From Vulcanimicrobiota bacterium (GTDB taxonomy: Bacteria; Vulcanimicrobiota; Xenobia; Xenobiales; JADMJV01), in contig JAHBVR010000003.1 of NCBI GenBank assembly GCA_019637395.1, forward strand, positions 372,001 through 436,000: a stretch of 64,000 bases of DNA, written 5' to 3'. Each line of letters begins with the position of its first letter. Position 1 is the stretch's first letter. The notes below the pieces were generated by a model that was not told the DNA's origin, did not search any database, and was given only the letters and a program-made list of their open reading frames with translations. The position numbers and the translations under genes were made by a program. Shown here piece by piece: positions 45,126-56,240 of the stretch.

Positions 45126-47291
45126 GTGGAGGTGCTCTCCGCTATCGCTCTGCGCCGTCTTCGCCTGCTCTCTACCGCTCCCTCAGGAGTGGATCTGCAA
45201 AGCAAGCTGACTTTCCTGGCCCAACTGGCCGGTATGGGTTATCGGGTGGAAAATCCCGAGGCTTACAATGATTCCGTCCTTTACGACTTTGCGCAAACGG
45301 TGGAGGTGCTGAAGGAGATGCGCGGCGGGAAAGTGGACTACACGCCGCTTTTCTCCGGCTTTCCCGACAAGGTGCCGGAAGATCGGGCTTACTTCATCGA
45401 CCGCTTGATTGGCTTTCTGGTGCGCGACTGCCTCACCTATCCCCAGGGAACTCGGCTGGAGAACGGTCTGGTGGTGCCCGACTGGTTGTTTGACCTGAAG
45501 GAGTTTGGCGCCGACCCGATCGCTCAGATGCAGGACCCCAAGCTCCGGGCGGCCGCCAAGGAACAGCAGGCCGGGCGAAAGCAGGACACCCATGTGGAGT
45601 GGGTCAGCCTGCGCCTGGCCGACTTCGCCGAGCTCGAAGAGCGCGCTCTGGACTACCTGCGTGGCAATCTTTACGCCAAGTCCTCGATCCAGGAGATGCT
45701 GCGCCCCGACCTGGAGTGGCTGCTCGGGCACTTTTCCGCCGAGCAAGTCGACCCGGCCCAGGTGGTCTTTCGCGAGACCAGGACCTATCTCAGCAAATAT
45801 TACTGGGAGCGAGCGGACTACGTGATGGTGGCCCGCCTGTGCGACACCCCCACCGATTTTCTGCGCCTGTTCGCGGCCCTGACCGGGGGCGACATCTCGT
45901 TGGCCGAAAAGACCAGCTATCCCAAGTTGAAGCGGGCCCAGCGACGAGTGGTGTTAGCCGGCTTGGAACGAGCCGCCAACCTGGAAGAAGATCTGCGCCG
46001 CTACCGGGGCCTGTGGCTGGCGGTCGGGCGCGGCCTGCACCCGGGGGCCGAGGCCCGAGACTTCCCCAGGGCGGCGGCCGCTTTCCAGATACTGCGTAAC
46101 GGCACCATCCGCAGCTTCAATTCCCATATCGAAATGGCTTTTCAATCCGGCGCCTCCATGCAGGTGTTGGAAAAGCTGGCCGAGCGCCCCACCCTGCTGG
46201 CTCGCCGCTTGCAGCAATTGCTCAAAGCCAATCCCGGCCGGGAAGAGGCGATTTTCAGCCAGTTCTCTCGGGTGGCCGGGCAGGTGCCGCTCAAGATTCT
46301 CCTCCAGTTGGAAAGCTACTTTCGCAATCAGTGGCGTTCCGACTACCGCACCATCCTCAACAAGAAAGGCAAGCTGCGCGTGGTTCGGCGCCCCTACATC
46401 CTGCACGGCGGCGTGCTGGAGCGGGTGGCCGACCTGCTGGCCGGCCAAGCGCGCGCTCAGGTGGCGGCCCGGCCTTCCTGGTCGGGCAAAACCTGCTGGA
46501 TCGATGCAGCCCTGAGCAAATACACGGTGCCCTTCCAACTGCGCAAGGCCTCGGAGGGAATGTTGGTGTTGGGCCGAGGCACGCGCCTGCCGCTGGACAC
46601 CGGCAAGGTCCTGCGTCTCTTCGTCTATTGGAAACAGCGCCAGCACCGAACCGACCTCGATCTCTCGCTGCTCAAGTTCGACGAAAAGATGCACAGCACG
46701 GGCAACGTCAGTTACACACGACTGGCTTCGGAAGGCATCGTGCATTCCGGCGATTTGCAGGATGCTCCGCTGGGCGCGGCCGAGTTCATCGACGTGGAAC
46801 TGTCGGTGGTGCGTAAGCTTCCCGATTGCCGTTACCTGGCTCCCCAGATCAACCGCTTCTGCGGCGATTACTTTGCTTTGATGGACTGCCACAGCGGCTG
46901 GATGATCCGTGATAAGGTGGACGCCCGCTACGAAAGCTTCGACCTCAAAACGGTGCAGAACAAATTCGATCTGACCGGCACCTCCGGATATTGCCTGCCC
47001 ATTCTGGTCGACCTTCAAGAATCCGAGATCCTCTTCATCGACCTTTACGTTACCGGGCGTAGCCAGCACAATACCGCCGAAGCAGCCGTCCACGATGTCT
47101 CCATCCTCTGCCAACAAATGGTTCTACTCGGCCAGATGCTACCCAATCTCTATGACCTGGCCGTTCTGCATCAGCAGGCGCGCGGTGCGGTACGGGTGCA
47201 CCGTCCCGAGGAGGCCGAGATCACCTTCGGCCTCAGCGGTCAGACTTATTCCGCCGACCGCATGGAGAAAATTCTCTCCGATCTGTGTTAA
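45126..47291 (+). CDS. TerD-domain protein (tellurite/stress family)
   Basis: About 721 residues. The N-terminal half (LFSGFPDKVPEDRAYFIDRL and following helices) matches the helical domain found in large TerD-family proteins; the C-terminal part is TerD-like (LVLGRGTRLPLDTG, HRTDLDLSLLKFDE, VSYTRLASEGIVHSGDL, FIDVELSV), a calcium-binding fold. TerD proteins serve in phage defence and stress responses, often with other ter genes, which are absent here. The GTG start is uncertain: a longer frame to 44811 exists but its first 100 residues have out-of-frame composition. Confidence 0.75.
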   Translation: MEVLSAIALRRLRLLSTAPSGVDLQSKLTFLAQLAGMGYRVENPEAYNDSVLYDFAQTVEVLKEMRGGKVDYTPLFSGFPDKVPEDRAYFIDRLIGFLVRDCLTYPQGTRLENGLVVPDWLFDLKEFGADPIAQMQDPKLRAAAKEQQAGRKQDTHVEWVSLRLADFAELEERALDYLRGNLYAKSSIQEMLRPDLEWLLGHFSAEQVDPAQVVFRETRTYLSKYYWERADYVMVARLCDTPTDFLRLFAALTGGDISLAEKTSYPKLKRAQRRVVLAGLERAANLEEDLRRYRGLWLAVGRGLHPGAEARDFPRAAAAFQILRNGTIRSFNSHIEMAFQSGASMQVLEKLAERPTLLARRLQQLLKANPGREEAIFSQFSRVAGQVPLKILLQLESYFRNQWRSDYRTILNKKGKLRVVRRPYILHGGVLERVADLLAGQARAQVAARPSWSGKTCWIDAALSKYTVPFQLRKASEGMLVLGRGTRLPLDTGKVLRLFVYWKQRQHRTDLDLSLLKFDEKMHSTGNVSYTRLASEGIVHSGDLQDAPLGAAEFIDVELSVVRKLPDCRYLAPQINRFCGDYFALMDCHSGWMIRDKVDARYESFDLKTVQNKFDLTGTSGYCLPILVDLQESEILFIDLYVTGRSQHNTAEAAVHDVSILCQQMVLLGQMLPNLYDLAVLHQQARGAVRVHRPEEAEITFGLSGQTYSADRMEKILSDLC

Positions 47292-47312
47292 ACTGATCCT
47301 TGAGAAAGGCCT

Positions 47313-47335
47313 GGGAAGTGCTTCCTTCTTTTTTT
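47313..47335 (+). terminator. Weak intrinsic terminator after the TerD gene
   Basis: A short hairpin (GGAAG at 47314-47318 with CTTCC at 47321-47325, really a 4-bp stem with a 4-base loop) followed by a run of nine T and one C to 47335. It is 22 bases after the stop of the TerD gene. Small stem, so modest confidence. Confidence 0.45.
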
Positions 47336-47373
47336 GGCATTCAGCGCTTCCGATTTCCTTTCTCCTTTACTTT

Positions 47374-47781
47374 TTAGCGAATGCCGGCTAGCCTGGCCAG
47401 AAAGGCGCCCGGCTCAGGAAGGCAGCCCTTGCCGTAGTTGTGGTGCCCGTCCCGGGTCACACCGCAGAAGTAGGTGCAAGGCAGATCGTCCAGCATGTCT
47501 TTGCCCATTTCCAAGGTATACACCTGAGGCTCATCCCCAATTACGGCCAGAAAATAGGCCTCGGGCGGTTCCGTAGGTACAGGCATGGTAATCAAGAGCA
47601 CCTCACCAAACGTCTCCAGACGAGGCGGTGGAGGAAGTTCGCGCACGCCCAGGTGCAATCCGGCGTGCACCCACAATTTGCGCAGAAGCTCTTCTTGCAG
47701 CAAGGCCTGCCGCGTGCGCGCCGGATCCGAATGCAAAAGGCGGGGCAGAAGGCGGAAGGCCAGCAGATAACCGGGGGTCAT
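47374..47781 (-). CDS. Unknown cytoplasmic protein
   Basis: A 135-residue alpha/beta protein starting at the ATG at 47781, which overlaps the stop of the upstream gene (ATGA). Features: a helical N-terminus (LLAFRLLPRLLHSDPARTRQ), strands around EVLLITMPVP and FLAVIGDEPQVYTLEM, and CTYFCGVTRDGHHNYG. The strand pattern resembles SUKH/immunity-type small proteins, but I do not recognise the family. Second gene of a two-gene operon. Confidence 0.5.
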   Translation of the reverse strand: MTPGYLLAFRLLPRLLHSDPARTRQALLQEELLRKLWVHAGLHLGVRELPPPPRLETFGEVLLITMPVPTEPPEAYFLAVIGDEPQVYTLEMGKDMLDDLPCTYFCGVTRDGHHNYGKGCLPEPGAFLARLAGIR

Positions 47782-48278
47782 GGGTAGGCCGCCAGGGCCG
47801 GGCCGGTGGCAAAGTAAAGTTCGCCCTTGTCGGTCAGCAACACGTCGTGGAGACGCCCGCCCAGCCATTCGCAGGTGACCTGCTTGACCCTGGCCTCGAG
47901 CGCTCCGGCCACGTAGTGGACTTCATCCACGCTGGTTACCTGGTAGGGCCGCCGACGCGAGCCGTCGCCGCTGTCCAGCAAAAACTTGCGCACCTGCTGG
48001 CAGAAGTAGAACTCGAACTGCTCCCCGCGCTCGTCGCCTTTCTGGCCATGCAGATAAGCCAATCCTAGATGGGCGCGTGGGTTCAGTAAGAAGGTAGGCA
48101 CCAGGCGGGTGGAGATTTTCTCGGCCTCTTCCAACTGCCCGGCATCCAGAGCCCGCCAAAGCTGGTCGACCGTATCCAGGTCGGGCCGGTAGTTTGGACT
48201 GGTCAGCACGAGCTGGCGCAAAACCTGGTAGGTCTCGGGACTGGGCCCGCTCAGGAAATTTCCCACCTCTTGGCGCAC
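47778..48278 (-). CDS. DUF4919-like protein
   Basis: A 166-residue protein: a TPR-like helical first part (residues 1-95) and a beta part with PYQVTSVDEVHYVAGALE and DVLLTDKGELYFATG, which resembles the DUF4919 family. The start at GTG 48278 is uncertain because the frame stays open upstream. Coupled to the following gene by an ATGA overlap. The 95 bases between it and the divergent gene at 48374 are AT-richer than their surroundings and should hold both promoters. Confidence 0.5.
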   Translation of the reverse strand: MRQEVGNFLSGPSPETYQVLRQLVLTSPNYRPDLDTVDQLWRALDAGQLEEAEKISTRLVPTFLLNPRAHLGLAYLHGQKGDERGEQFEFYFCQQVRKFLLDSGDGSRRRPYQVTSVDEVHYVAGALEARVKQVTCEWLGGRLHDVLLTDKGELYFATGPALAAYP

Positions 48279-48373
48279 TTCGCCCCATTCGGCCCCCTTC
48301 TGGACCTGCCTGTCTGACGGTAAGGCAATAACATGGTCATTTTTCTGTAACCTTTTCAGAATAGTTTGAGTCC

Positions 48374-49978
48374 GTGATTATCGGCGGCTCCAAACGACCC
48401 CCATCCCTGAACCCTCAGCCCCGCGCCCGTGGGCTCGAAAAGGCGGTGTCCGAACCGCGGGACAGCATGGTTTTCCAGCTACCCGGCCAGGCCGGCAGCG
48501 TGCGCGGCCATCTGGCCAACGACCCTCAGCACGCCCTCAGCCCATCCAGCCAGTATCCTCTGCGCACTTACATGCTGACCGGCGACAACCAGGTGGCCGC
48601 CGTGGACTTCCGGGACCTTTTCGAGAATCTCAAAGCCCGCGCCTATCCCAGCCAGAACTACAAGATCACTCAGAAGCGACTGGAAAAGGTAATCGCCAGG
48701 TCCACCGAGGAGCGCGAGCAGCGGCTCCAAGACCGTTCCCCGACCGGCCTGCGCGCTACTCCCAAGGACAACTCGCTCAATCCCACCACCGTCACCATGT
48801 TCACTGACAGCCTCAGCGAAGTCAGCGGCGTCTACGCCCAGCAACTGGCCCAAATCGGTCAGGTCGAGGGCTTCCAGGTGGTCCTGGCCGGCCATGCCGG
48901 GCAGATCGAAGACATCGAGGCCGAGCTGGACAAGAAACGGGTCAAAAACATCTCGTTTATGTCTTTGCCCGAGGGTGAAGTGTGGGTGGAAGACTATGGC
49001 GAGCCGCTGTTGCAGAAGGGCTGGGTGACTCCGGCCATGTTCGAAGGCGACTGGATTCGGGGAGCCATCGACGACGCCCGCAAGCAGCGCTTTCCCAAGG
49101 AAGTGCCGAGCAATTTCGGACAATTGGGTCAGGTGCACGCCTGCCAATTGCAGCCCACCGCCCTGGGCCAGGCCGCCGCGCTGGGCGGCCAAGCCATTCA
49201 GGGGCTGGCCTACCTGGAAGGCGGCAATACCCTGACGGGCACCCGCAAAGACGGGGAAGCCTATGCCCTGGTCGGTCAGGACAGCCTGGCTGTCACCAAG
49301 AAGCTGCTCAAAACCAAAAGTGACCGGCGGGTCAAGGAAGCGGTCGCCAATGACCTGGGGCTACCCGCCAGTTCGGTTTTCGCTGTCGAGCAGCCCGGCG
49401 AATTCCACCTGGACATGCGCATGATGCCCGTGGCCCCGGGTGAGATCGCCATCAATGATGCCCGCGCCGCCGCCGAGCAGCAGATTCAGTGGCTGGACGC
49501 CCAGTTACAAAAGGACCTGCAGGATCCCGCCAACCACGCCGAGGAGCTGCGCGCGGAGTTTGCCGAGCGTTCTAAAAATCTGCGCGAGGAAGCGGACAAG
49601 CGAGCCAAATATGAAGCCCTGACCACTCGCGACCTGGAAGCCGCCGGCATGAAGGTGCACCACCTGCCCGGCGTCTTCGTCGATCCCGACTCCCCGGCCA
49701 CCGATACCTCCAACTTCTTTAACGCGCGCCACGGCGTCAACGAGGCCGGCGAGCGTTTTTCCATCTTCATGGGCGGTAAACCCGAAGAAGAAGCCTTCGT
49801 GGCCGAGAAGCTGCTGCACGCCGACCTGGGCCTGACCCGCCTGCACTTCCTGGACCCGGCCCAGACCGCTTCCACCCTCAGCCTGCAGGGCGGTCTCAAG
49901 TGTCGCACCAAGCCGGACGGGGAATTGGTGCCCCAGGCCGAGCTGAACCACCCTGTGTTGAACAGACTCAGTGTCTAA
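48374..49978 (+). CDS. Guanidino-group-modifying (arginine/agmatine deiminase-like) protein
   Basis: A 534-residue protein whose C-terminal half shows the catalytic order of the arginine deiminase superfamily: acidic EGGN at 282-285, FHLDM with His345, and a terminal GGLKCRT with Cys510. VEDYGEPLLQKG and AINDARAA are similar to those enzymes. The N-terminal 190 residues are unassigned and there is no signal peptide. Substrate unknown: free arginine, agmatine or a protein arginine are all possible. The downstream ArsC-like gene overlaps its stop. Confidence 0.6.
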   Translation: MIIGGSKRPPSLNPQPRARGLEKAVSEPRDSMVFQLPGQAGSVRGHLANDPQHALSPSSQYPLRTYMLTGDNQVAAVDFRDLFENLKARAYPSQNYKITQKRLEKVIARSTEEREQRLQDRSPTGLRATPKDNSLNPTTVTMFTDSLSEVSGVYAQQLAQIGQVEGFQVVLAGHAGQIEDIEAELDKKRVKNISFMSLPEGEVWVEDYGEPLLQKGWVTPAMFEGDWIRGAIDDARKQRFPKEVPSNFGQLGQVHACQLQPTALGQAAALGGQAIQGLAYLEGGNTLTGTRKDGEAYALVGQDSLAVTKKLLKTKSDRRVKEAVANDLGLPASSVFAVEQPGEFHLDMRMMPVAPGEIAINDARAAAEQQIQWLDAQLQKDLQDPANHAEELRAEFAERSKNLREEADKRAKYEALTTRDLEAAGMKVHHLPGVFVDPDSPATDTSNFFNARHGVNEAGERFSIFMGGKPEEEAFVAEKLLHADLGLTRLHFLDPAQTASTLSLQGGLKCRTKPDGELVPQAELNHPVLNRLSV

Positions 49979-50318
49979 GCCACGTATCTATCACAATCCG
50001 CGCTGTTCCAAAAGTCGCGGTTGCCTGCAGATCCTGGAGGAGCGGGGCCTGGCTGTCGAGCAAGTCCGCTACCTCGAGGAGAGGCCCGATCGGGGGGAAC
50101 TGGAGTGGCTCTGGCAACGTCTGGGCCGAGACATGCTCCGCCAGGGCGAAGCTCTCTACAGAGATCTCGACCTGGCTCAAGCCTCCGTCGAGAGAATCCT
50201 GGACGCCCTGGTGCAACATCCGATTCTCATCGAGCGCCCCATTGTCATTCTGGGCGACCGGGCCGTGGTGGCGCGGCCGCCTGAAAAGGTGCGCGAATTG
50301 CTCATGGAACGGCAATAA
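49971..50318 (+). CDS. arsC: ArsC/Spx-family glutaredoxin-fold reductase
   Basis: A 115-residue protein with the active-site YHNPRCSKSRG near the start (catalytic Cys with the CxxxR-type pattern of glutaredoxin-linked arsenate reductases) and the C-terminal IERPIVILGDRAVVARPP, where the arsenate-binding Arg lies. This fits ArsC (YfgD type) better than Spx, which has a CxxC. No ars operon is near, so the physiological role is uncertain. GTG start overlaps the previous stop. Confidence 0.85.
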   Translation: MSKPRIYHNPRCSKSRGCLQILEERGLAVEQVRYLEERPDRGELEWLWQRLGRDMLRQGEALYRDLDLAQASVERILDALVQHPILIERPIVILGDRAVVARPPEKVRELLMERQ

Positions 50319-50394
50319 AATCCCGATTTGGTAGTAATTTGGGAGTAATCCTGGGAGCAAGATGACCTCATGCAAAAGAAATGAGGAACCCATC

Positions 50395-50649
50395 ATGCGT
50401 AAAGTCAGCAGCCGTCAACTAAAAGTTCTCCAATTTCTAAATGATTACACCCGGCTCTACCATTGTCCGCCCAGTTATCGAGAAATCGCCCATCACTTCG
50501 GTTGGGCCAGCCCGCAGGCTTCCCTGGGGCACTTGCGCGCGCTGGCCCGGAAACATTGTGTGACACCGATTCTAGGAGCCAACGGCACCGCCCGCGGCTA
50601 CCGCCTGACCTCGGAAGGCGAGCAACTGCTGCACAGCCTTTCGGCCTGA
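50395..50649 (+). CDS. LexA-like winged-helix regulator without peptidase domain
   Basis: An 84-residue protein that corresponds to the LexA DNA-binding domain alone: RQLKVLQFLNDYTRLYHCPP, SYREIAHHFGWASPQASLGH (recognition region) and a wing ending GYRLTSEGEQLL. The self-cleavage domain is missing, so it is not a SOS repressor. GAGGAA lies 6 bases before the ATG at 50395. It sits 62 bases before the large lipid enzyme gene and may regulate it. Confidence 0.8.
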   Translation: MRKVSSRQLKVLQFLNDYTRLYHCPPSYREIAHHFGWASPQASLGHLRALARKHCVTPILGANGTARGYRLTSEGEQLLHSLSA

Positions 50650-50711
50650 GAAGGGGAGTTAGCGCCCCGCGCAAAGGCCACTAGTAGACCTGGGATAAGG
50701 GGGACACCAAC

Positions 50712-53407
<2,696 letters not shown>

Positions 53408-53429
<22 letters not shown>

Positions 53430-53608
53430 TCCAGTTTCCGGACCGAGAAAAATCTCGCCAGAGCGCTGTCGTAGCAGTGGTTGGGTGGAGAAGGCAAATT
53501 CACTCTTGCCAGTTGACCCAGGCTGATCTGCTCCTGATCAGCCTGACGCTGAAGTTCCGCCTTCTCTTCAGACGAAATCCGAATCGACAAATGCAAATCG
53601 CGTGCCAT
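53408..53608 (-). CDS. Ribbon-helix-helix-type small protein
   Basis: A 66-residue protein: strand LHLSIRIS, helix SEEKAELQRQADQEQ, and SLGQLARV, as in the Arc/CopG ribbon-helix-helix fold or an antitoxin. The Arg-rich C-terminus (DYSRRRR) could touch DNA. No toxin gene follows. It overlaps the end of the lipid enzyme gene by 22 bases and lies 18 bases from trpF on the same strand. Confidence 0.5.
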
Positions 53609-53626
53609 GAGAGGATGGTAACGTAC

Positions 53627-54214
53627 TCAACAACCACGTACCCGCTTGACGAAGGCACGTAGACGGGATTGGCATTTGAGCCCGGGCGCTTCTTCTACAC
53701 CGGAAGAGACGTCCACTCCCAGTGGCGCCACGCGAGCGATGGCTTCGGCCACGTTATCCGGGGTCAATCCGCCGGCCAGGAAGAACGGCCTGGCCGGTCT
53801 TCTTTCCCGCACCCAGGACCAATCGAAGGGTTGGCCGTGGCCAGGACGGGCACCGTCCAGCAGATACTCGTCGGCCGGCAGGTCTACTTTCAGGTGATCG
53901 GGATGAGCCACCCGCAAGGCTTTGACGAGACAGGCCCGGCCTCGGTAGGCCGAGAGCATCTCGGCACTCTCGCCCCCGTGGAACTGCAGACAGGGGCACC
54001 CTCGTGCCAATAGCTCCTCCACCAGTTGCGCACCGGGATCGACCAGCACCGCCGACCAGAAGAAAGGACCGCGCTCGAGCAGATCATCCAGTTGGGCCAG
54101 AGTGATCTGCCGGGGAGAAGGAGCGAATACGAAGCCAAGGCGCTCGACCCCCAACTCCAAACACAAGTCCACATCGCCAGGACGAGTCAGCCCGCAGACC
54201 TTGATCTGGGTCAA
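53627..54214 (-). CDS. trpF: Phosphoribosylanthranilate isomerase
   Basis: Third common step of tryptophan synthesis. The 195-residue (beta/alpha)8 protein starts TQIKVCGLTRPGDV (catalytic Cys in KVCGLT), has LGFVFAPSPRQI, LQFHGGES and the phosphate loop FLAGGLTPDNVAEA, and ends with VDVSSGVEEAPG. It stands apart from other trp genes, as often seen. A single ATG start. Confidence 0.95.
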   Translation of the reverse strand: MTQIKVCGLTRPGDVDLCLELGVERLGFVFAPSPRQITLAQLDDLLERGPFFWSAVLVDPGAQLVEELLARGCPCLQFHGGESAEMLSAYRGRACLVKALRVAHPDHLKVDLPADEYLLDGARPGHGQPFDWSWVRERRPARPFFLAGGLTPDNVAEAIARVAPLGVDVSSGVEEAPGLKCQSRLRAFVKRVRGC

Positions 54215-54217
54215 GGG

Positions 54218-54592
54218 CTACTTACGCTTGAGTTGTTGGCGGATCTGCCGGATTTCGGCGTTCTCGGCCAGTTCTAGGTGGTTGTTGAGGGCACGCACGC
54301 CGTCGACGGTGTCCCAGAAGGCCAGAGCCACCAGCCCCAGCGTCAACCCCAGGACGCCTGCCCAGTAGGTGGCGCTCTGCATGAGCACCTCTTTAGCTAC
54401 CGGGGCCTGAGGCAAAGGCCCGTGCGAAATCAGCGCACCCAGCACGCACAGGAGAGTGGCTCCCACCAGGCGGCGCCGCGTGCGCCGCACCAGGCCCGCC
54501 AGACGAATCGGGTTGCGAATCTCGCGGATACCCAGGGCCAGGCCGACCGCGATCAGAAATCCCCCAAAGCAAAGCAACGTGATGTGATGCAC
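54218..54592 (-). CDS. Small integral membrane protein
   Basis: A 124-residue protein with three predicted membrane helices (ITLLCFGGFLIAVGLALG, LVGATLLCVLGALISHG, YWAGVLGLTLGLVALAFW) and a charged C-tail (EIRQIRQQLKRK). I do not recognise the family. It lies 3 bases upstream of trpF on the same strand, so the two are probably co-transcribed; the kinase gene upstream is 40 bases away. Confidence 0.6.
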   Translation of the reverse strand: MHHITLLCFGGFLIAVGLALGIREIRNPIRLAGLVRRTRRRLVGATLLCVLGALISHGPLPQAPVAKEVLMQSATYWAGVLGLTLGLVALAFWDTVDGVRALNNHLELAENAEIRQIRQQLKRK

Positions 54593-54632
54593 AGTACTTA
54601 CCAGGTTACTCTCCGCGGCTGGGGAATGTCAA

Positions 54633-56117
54633 TCAGCCAGCGGTGAGGACGCGATAAACCTGAATCGGTTCGCGACGCCCGCGCACGAACAGCGAGCGCA
54701 AGGGCTCAGTGGTGAGGTGCGAATTCGTGCCCAAAGAGGTTTCACTGACCAGCGTATCGTCGGGGAGCTTGCGCGACAGACGCTCCAGACGGGCGGCTCC
54801 GTGCATCAGCTCCTGCTTGGCCATCTCTTCCCAACTGTCTCCGGCCGCCCGCTTGGGCAATTCGCCGCCGAACACGCCGGCCGAAACGGTAGGCGAGGTG
54901 ATCAAGCTGTAACGGCTGAGCACGGCCTGCACCCGGGAACGCATGGTCTGGGCCGACTGCACCGCCCGGCTGCCGTGATCGTGACCGCAAAAGGCGGCCA
55001 CGATGCGGGTGCCATACCGGTCCAGCAGCTTACCCGCGTGGTCGCGCACGCAGTGCTCGAGTTCATCGATGAGCACGGATTCCAGCTCGGTCGTTTCCAA
55101 CGGGTTGCGATCACGGGTAAAGAGCGTGAAGTTCGGGATGTCCGCGGCCAGCACGCTGACGGCGTCGCCCTCGGCCGGTTCGGAGTTGGAAGCCATGGAA
55201 GGCATCTGCAGCAGCATCGGAACCGCGGTGGCCGCCGGCAGTTCATTGACACTGGCCAGCTTGGAAACGGCATCCATAATGGCCGTCTCTTCGCCTTTGA
55301 GGGAGCGTCTCACCTGAACCACCAGGCTCTTGAGAACCCGCGCGTTGGCGGGCCGTTGAGCCGGCTTCTTCTCCATCAACTGCAGCACCAGGCGCTCCAT
55401 CTCGACAGGGATGTCGGGATTCAGCGAACGGGGCGGTTTGGGCGCCTCGTGCACGTGCATGTAGAGAATGGAGGCCGGCTCGTCGGCCGTGAAAGGAATG
55501 CTGCCCGTCAAAGCTTCATAGAGAATCACGCCGATGGCATACAAATCGCTGCGTTCGTCGGCCGGCTTGCCGGCCGCCTGCTCCGGGGCCATGTAAGAGC
55601 ACGTTCCCAGAGCCGAGCCGGAACGCGTCAGGTGGGAAATTTCAGGAATGCGCACCCGGGCCAGACCGAAATCGAGAATCTTGACGCGACCTTCGGGAGT
55701 GACCACGATATTATCCGGCTTCAGATCGCGATGCACCACCCCGCGGTCGTGGGCATGGGCTAACGATTCGCAGAGCTCGTCACAGATTTCCAGCAAGCGG
55801 AACGAATCCGGCCGCTCACGGCGTATGTAACGGCGCAACGAGACTCCATTGATCAGCTCCATCACCAGATAAGGCCGGGCCTCATCCACAAAATCCATGG
55901 TACGCACGATACCGGGGTGATTGAGCATTCCCGCCGCCCGCGCCTCACGGGCAAAACGACGCCGGGCGTGCTTGGACTCGGCCAGGTCACGGCGCAAAAT
56001 TTTTACGGCTACGTCTCGGTTGGTAGCCAGATCGAGAGCTCGGTATACCGAGCCCATGCCGCCTTCACCCAACTTGAGTTCCAGCTGATAGCGTTCGTTA
56101 AGAACTTTTCTGGACAT
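54633..56117 (-). CDS. Ser/Thr protein kinase fused to a cyclase-like domain
   Basis: Residues 1-270 are a PknB-type kinase: GEGGMGSV loop, VAVKIL Lys, HRDLKPDN, DFGLARV and SYMAPEQ are all present. There is no membrane segment. Residues about 320-490 resemble a class III nucleotide cyclase (VSVLAADIPNFTLFTR), but the second metal-binding Asp is replaced (RYGTRIVAAF where GDxxxxxF is expected), so it is probably inactive or only ligand-binding. A GAGG site precedes the ATG. The kinase may phosphorylate its own sensor domain. Confidence 0.9.
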   Translation of the reverse strand: MSRKVLNERYQLELKLGEGGMGSVYRALDLATNRDVAVKILRRDLAESKHARRRFAREARAAGMLNHPGIVRTMDFVDEARPYLVMELINGVSLRRYIRRERPDSFRLLEICDELCESLAHAHDRGVVHRDLKPDNIVVTPEGRVKILDFGLARVRIPEISHLTRSGSALGTCSYMAPEQAAGKPADERSDLYAIGVILYEALTGSIPFTADEPASILYMHVHEAPKPPRSLNPDIPVEMERLVLQLMEKKPAQRPANARVLKSLVVQVRRSLKGEETAIMDAVSKLASVNELPAATAVPMLLQMPSMASNSEPAEGDAVSVLAADIPNFTLFTRDRNPLETTELESVLIDELEHCVRDHAGKLLDRYGTRIVAAFCGHDHGSRAVQSAQTMRSRVQAVLSRYSLITSPTVSAGVFGGELPKRAAGDSWEEMAKQELMHGAARLERLSRKLPDDTLVSETSLGTNSHLTTEPLRSLFVRGRREPIQVYRVLTAG

Positions 56118-56147
56118 TCATCAATCCTCGCGGCGAGGTTCGGCTAC

Positions 56148-56176
56148 AAAATAGAAAATCCTTCAATTTAACACAA
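56148..56176 (-). promoter_or_regulatory. Possible promoter of the kinase gene
   Basis: On the minus strand TTGTGT (56176-56171) and TATTTT (56153-56148) are separated by 17 bases in an AT-rich patch, 31 bases before the kinase ATG. Matches to consensus are 3/6 and 4/6, so this is only suggestive. Confidence 0.3.
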
Positions 56177-56240
56177 CCAGAATCCAGCCTCTGAAGGTCT
56201 CGTAGGAACCCTTGGGCGGCGTGTGGTATCCCTGGGCTCC

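Noticed and set aside
45105-45135. tRNA T-loop (GGTTCGAACC)
   Set aside because: No matching 5-bp T stem, D arm, anticodon arm or acceptor stem around it.
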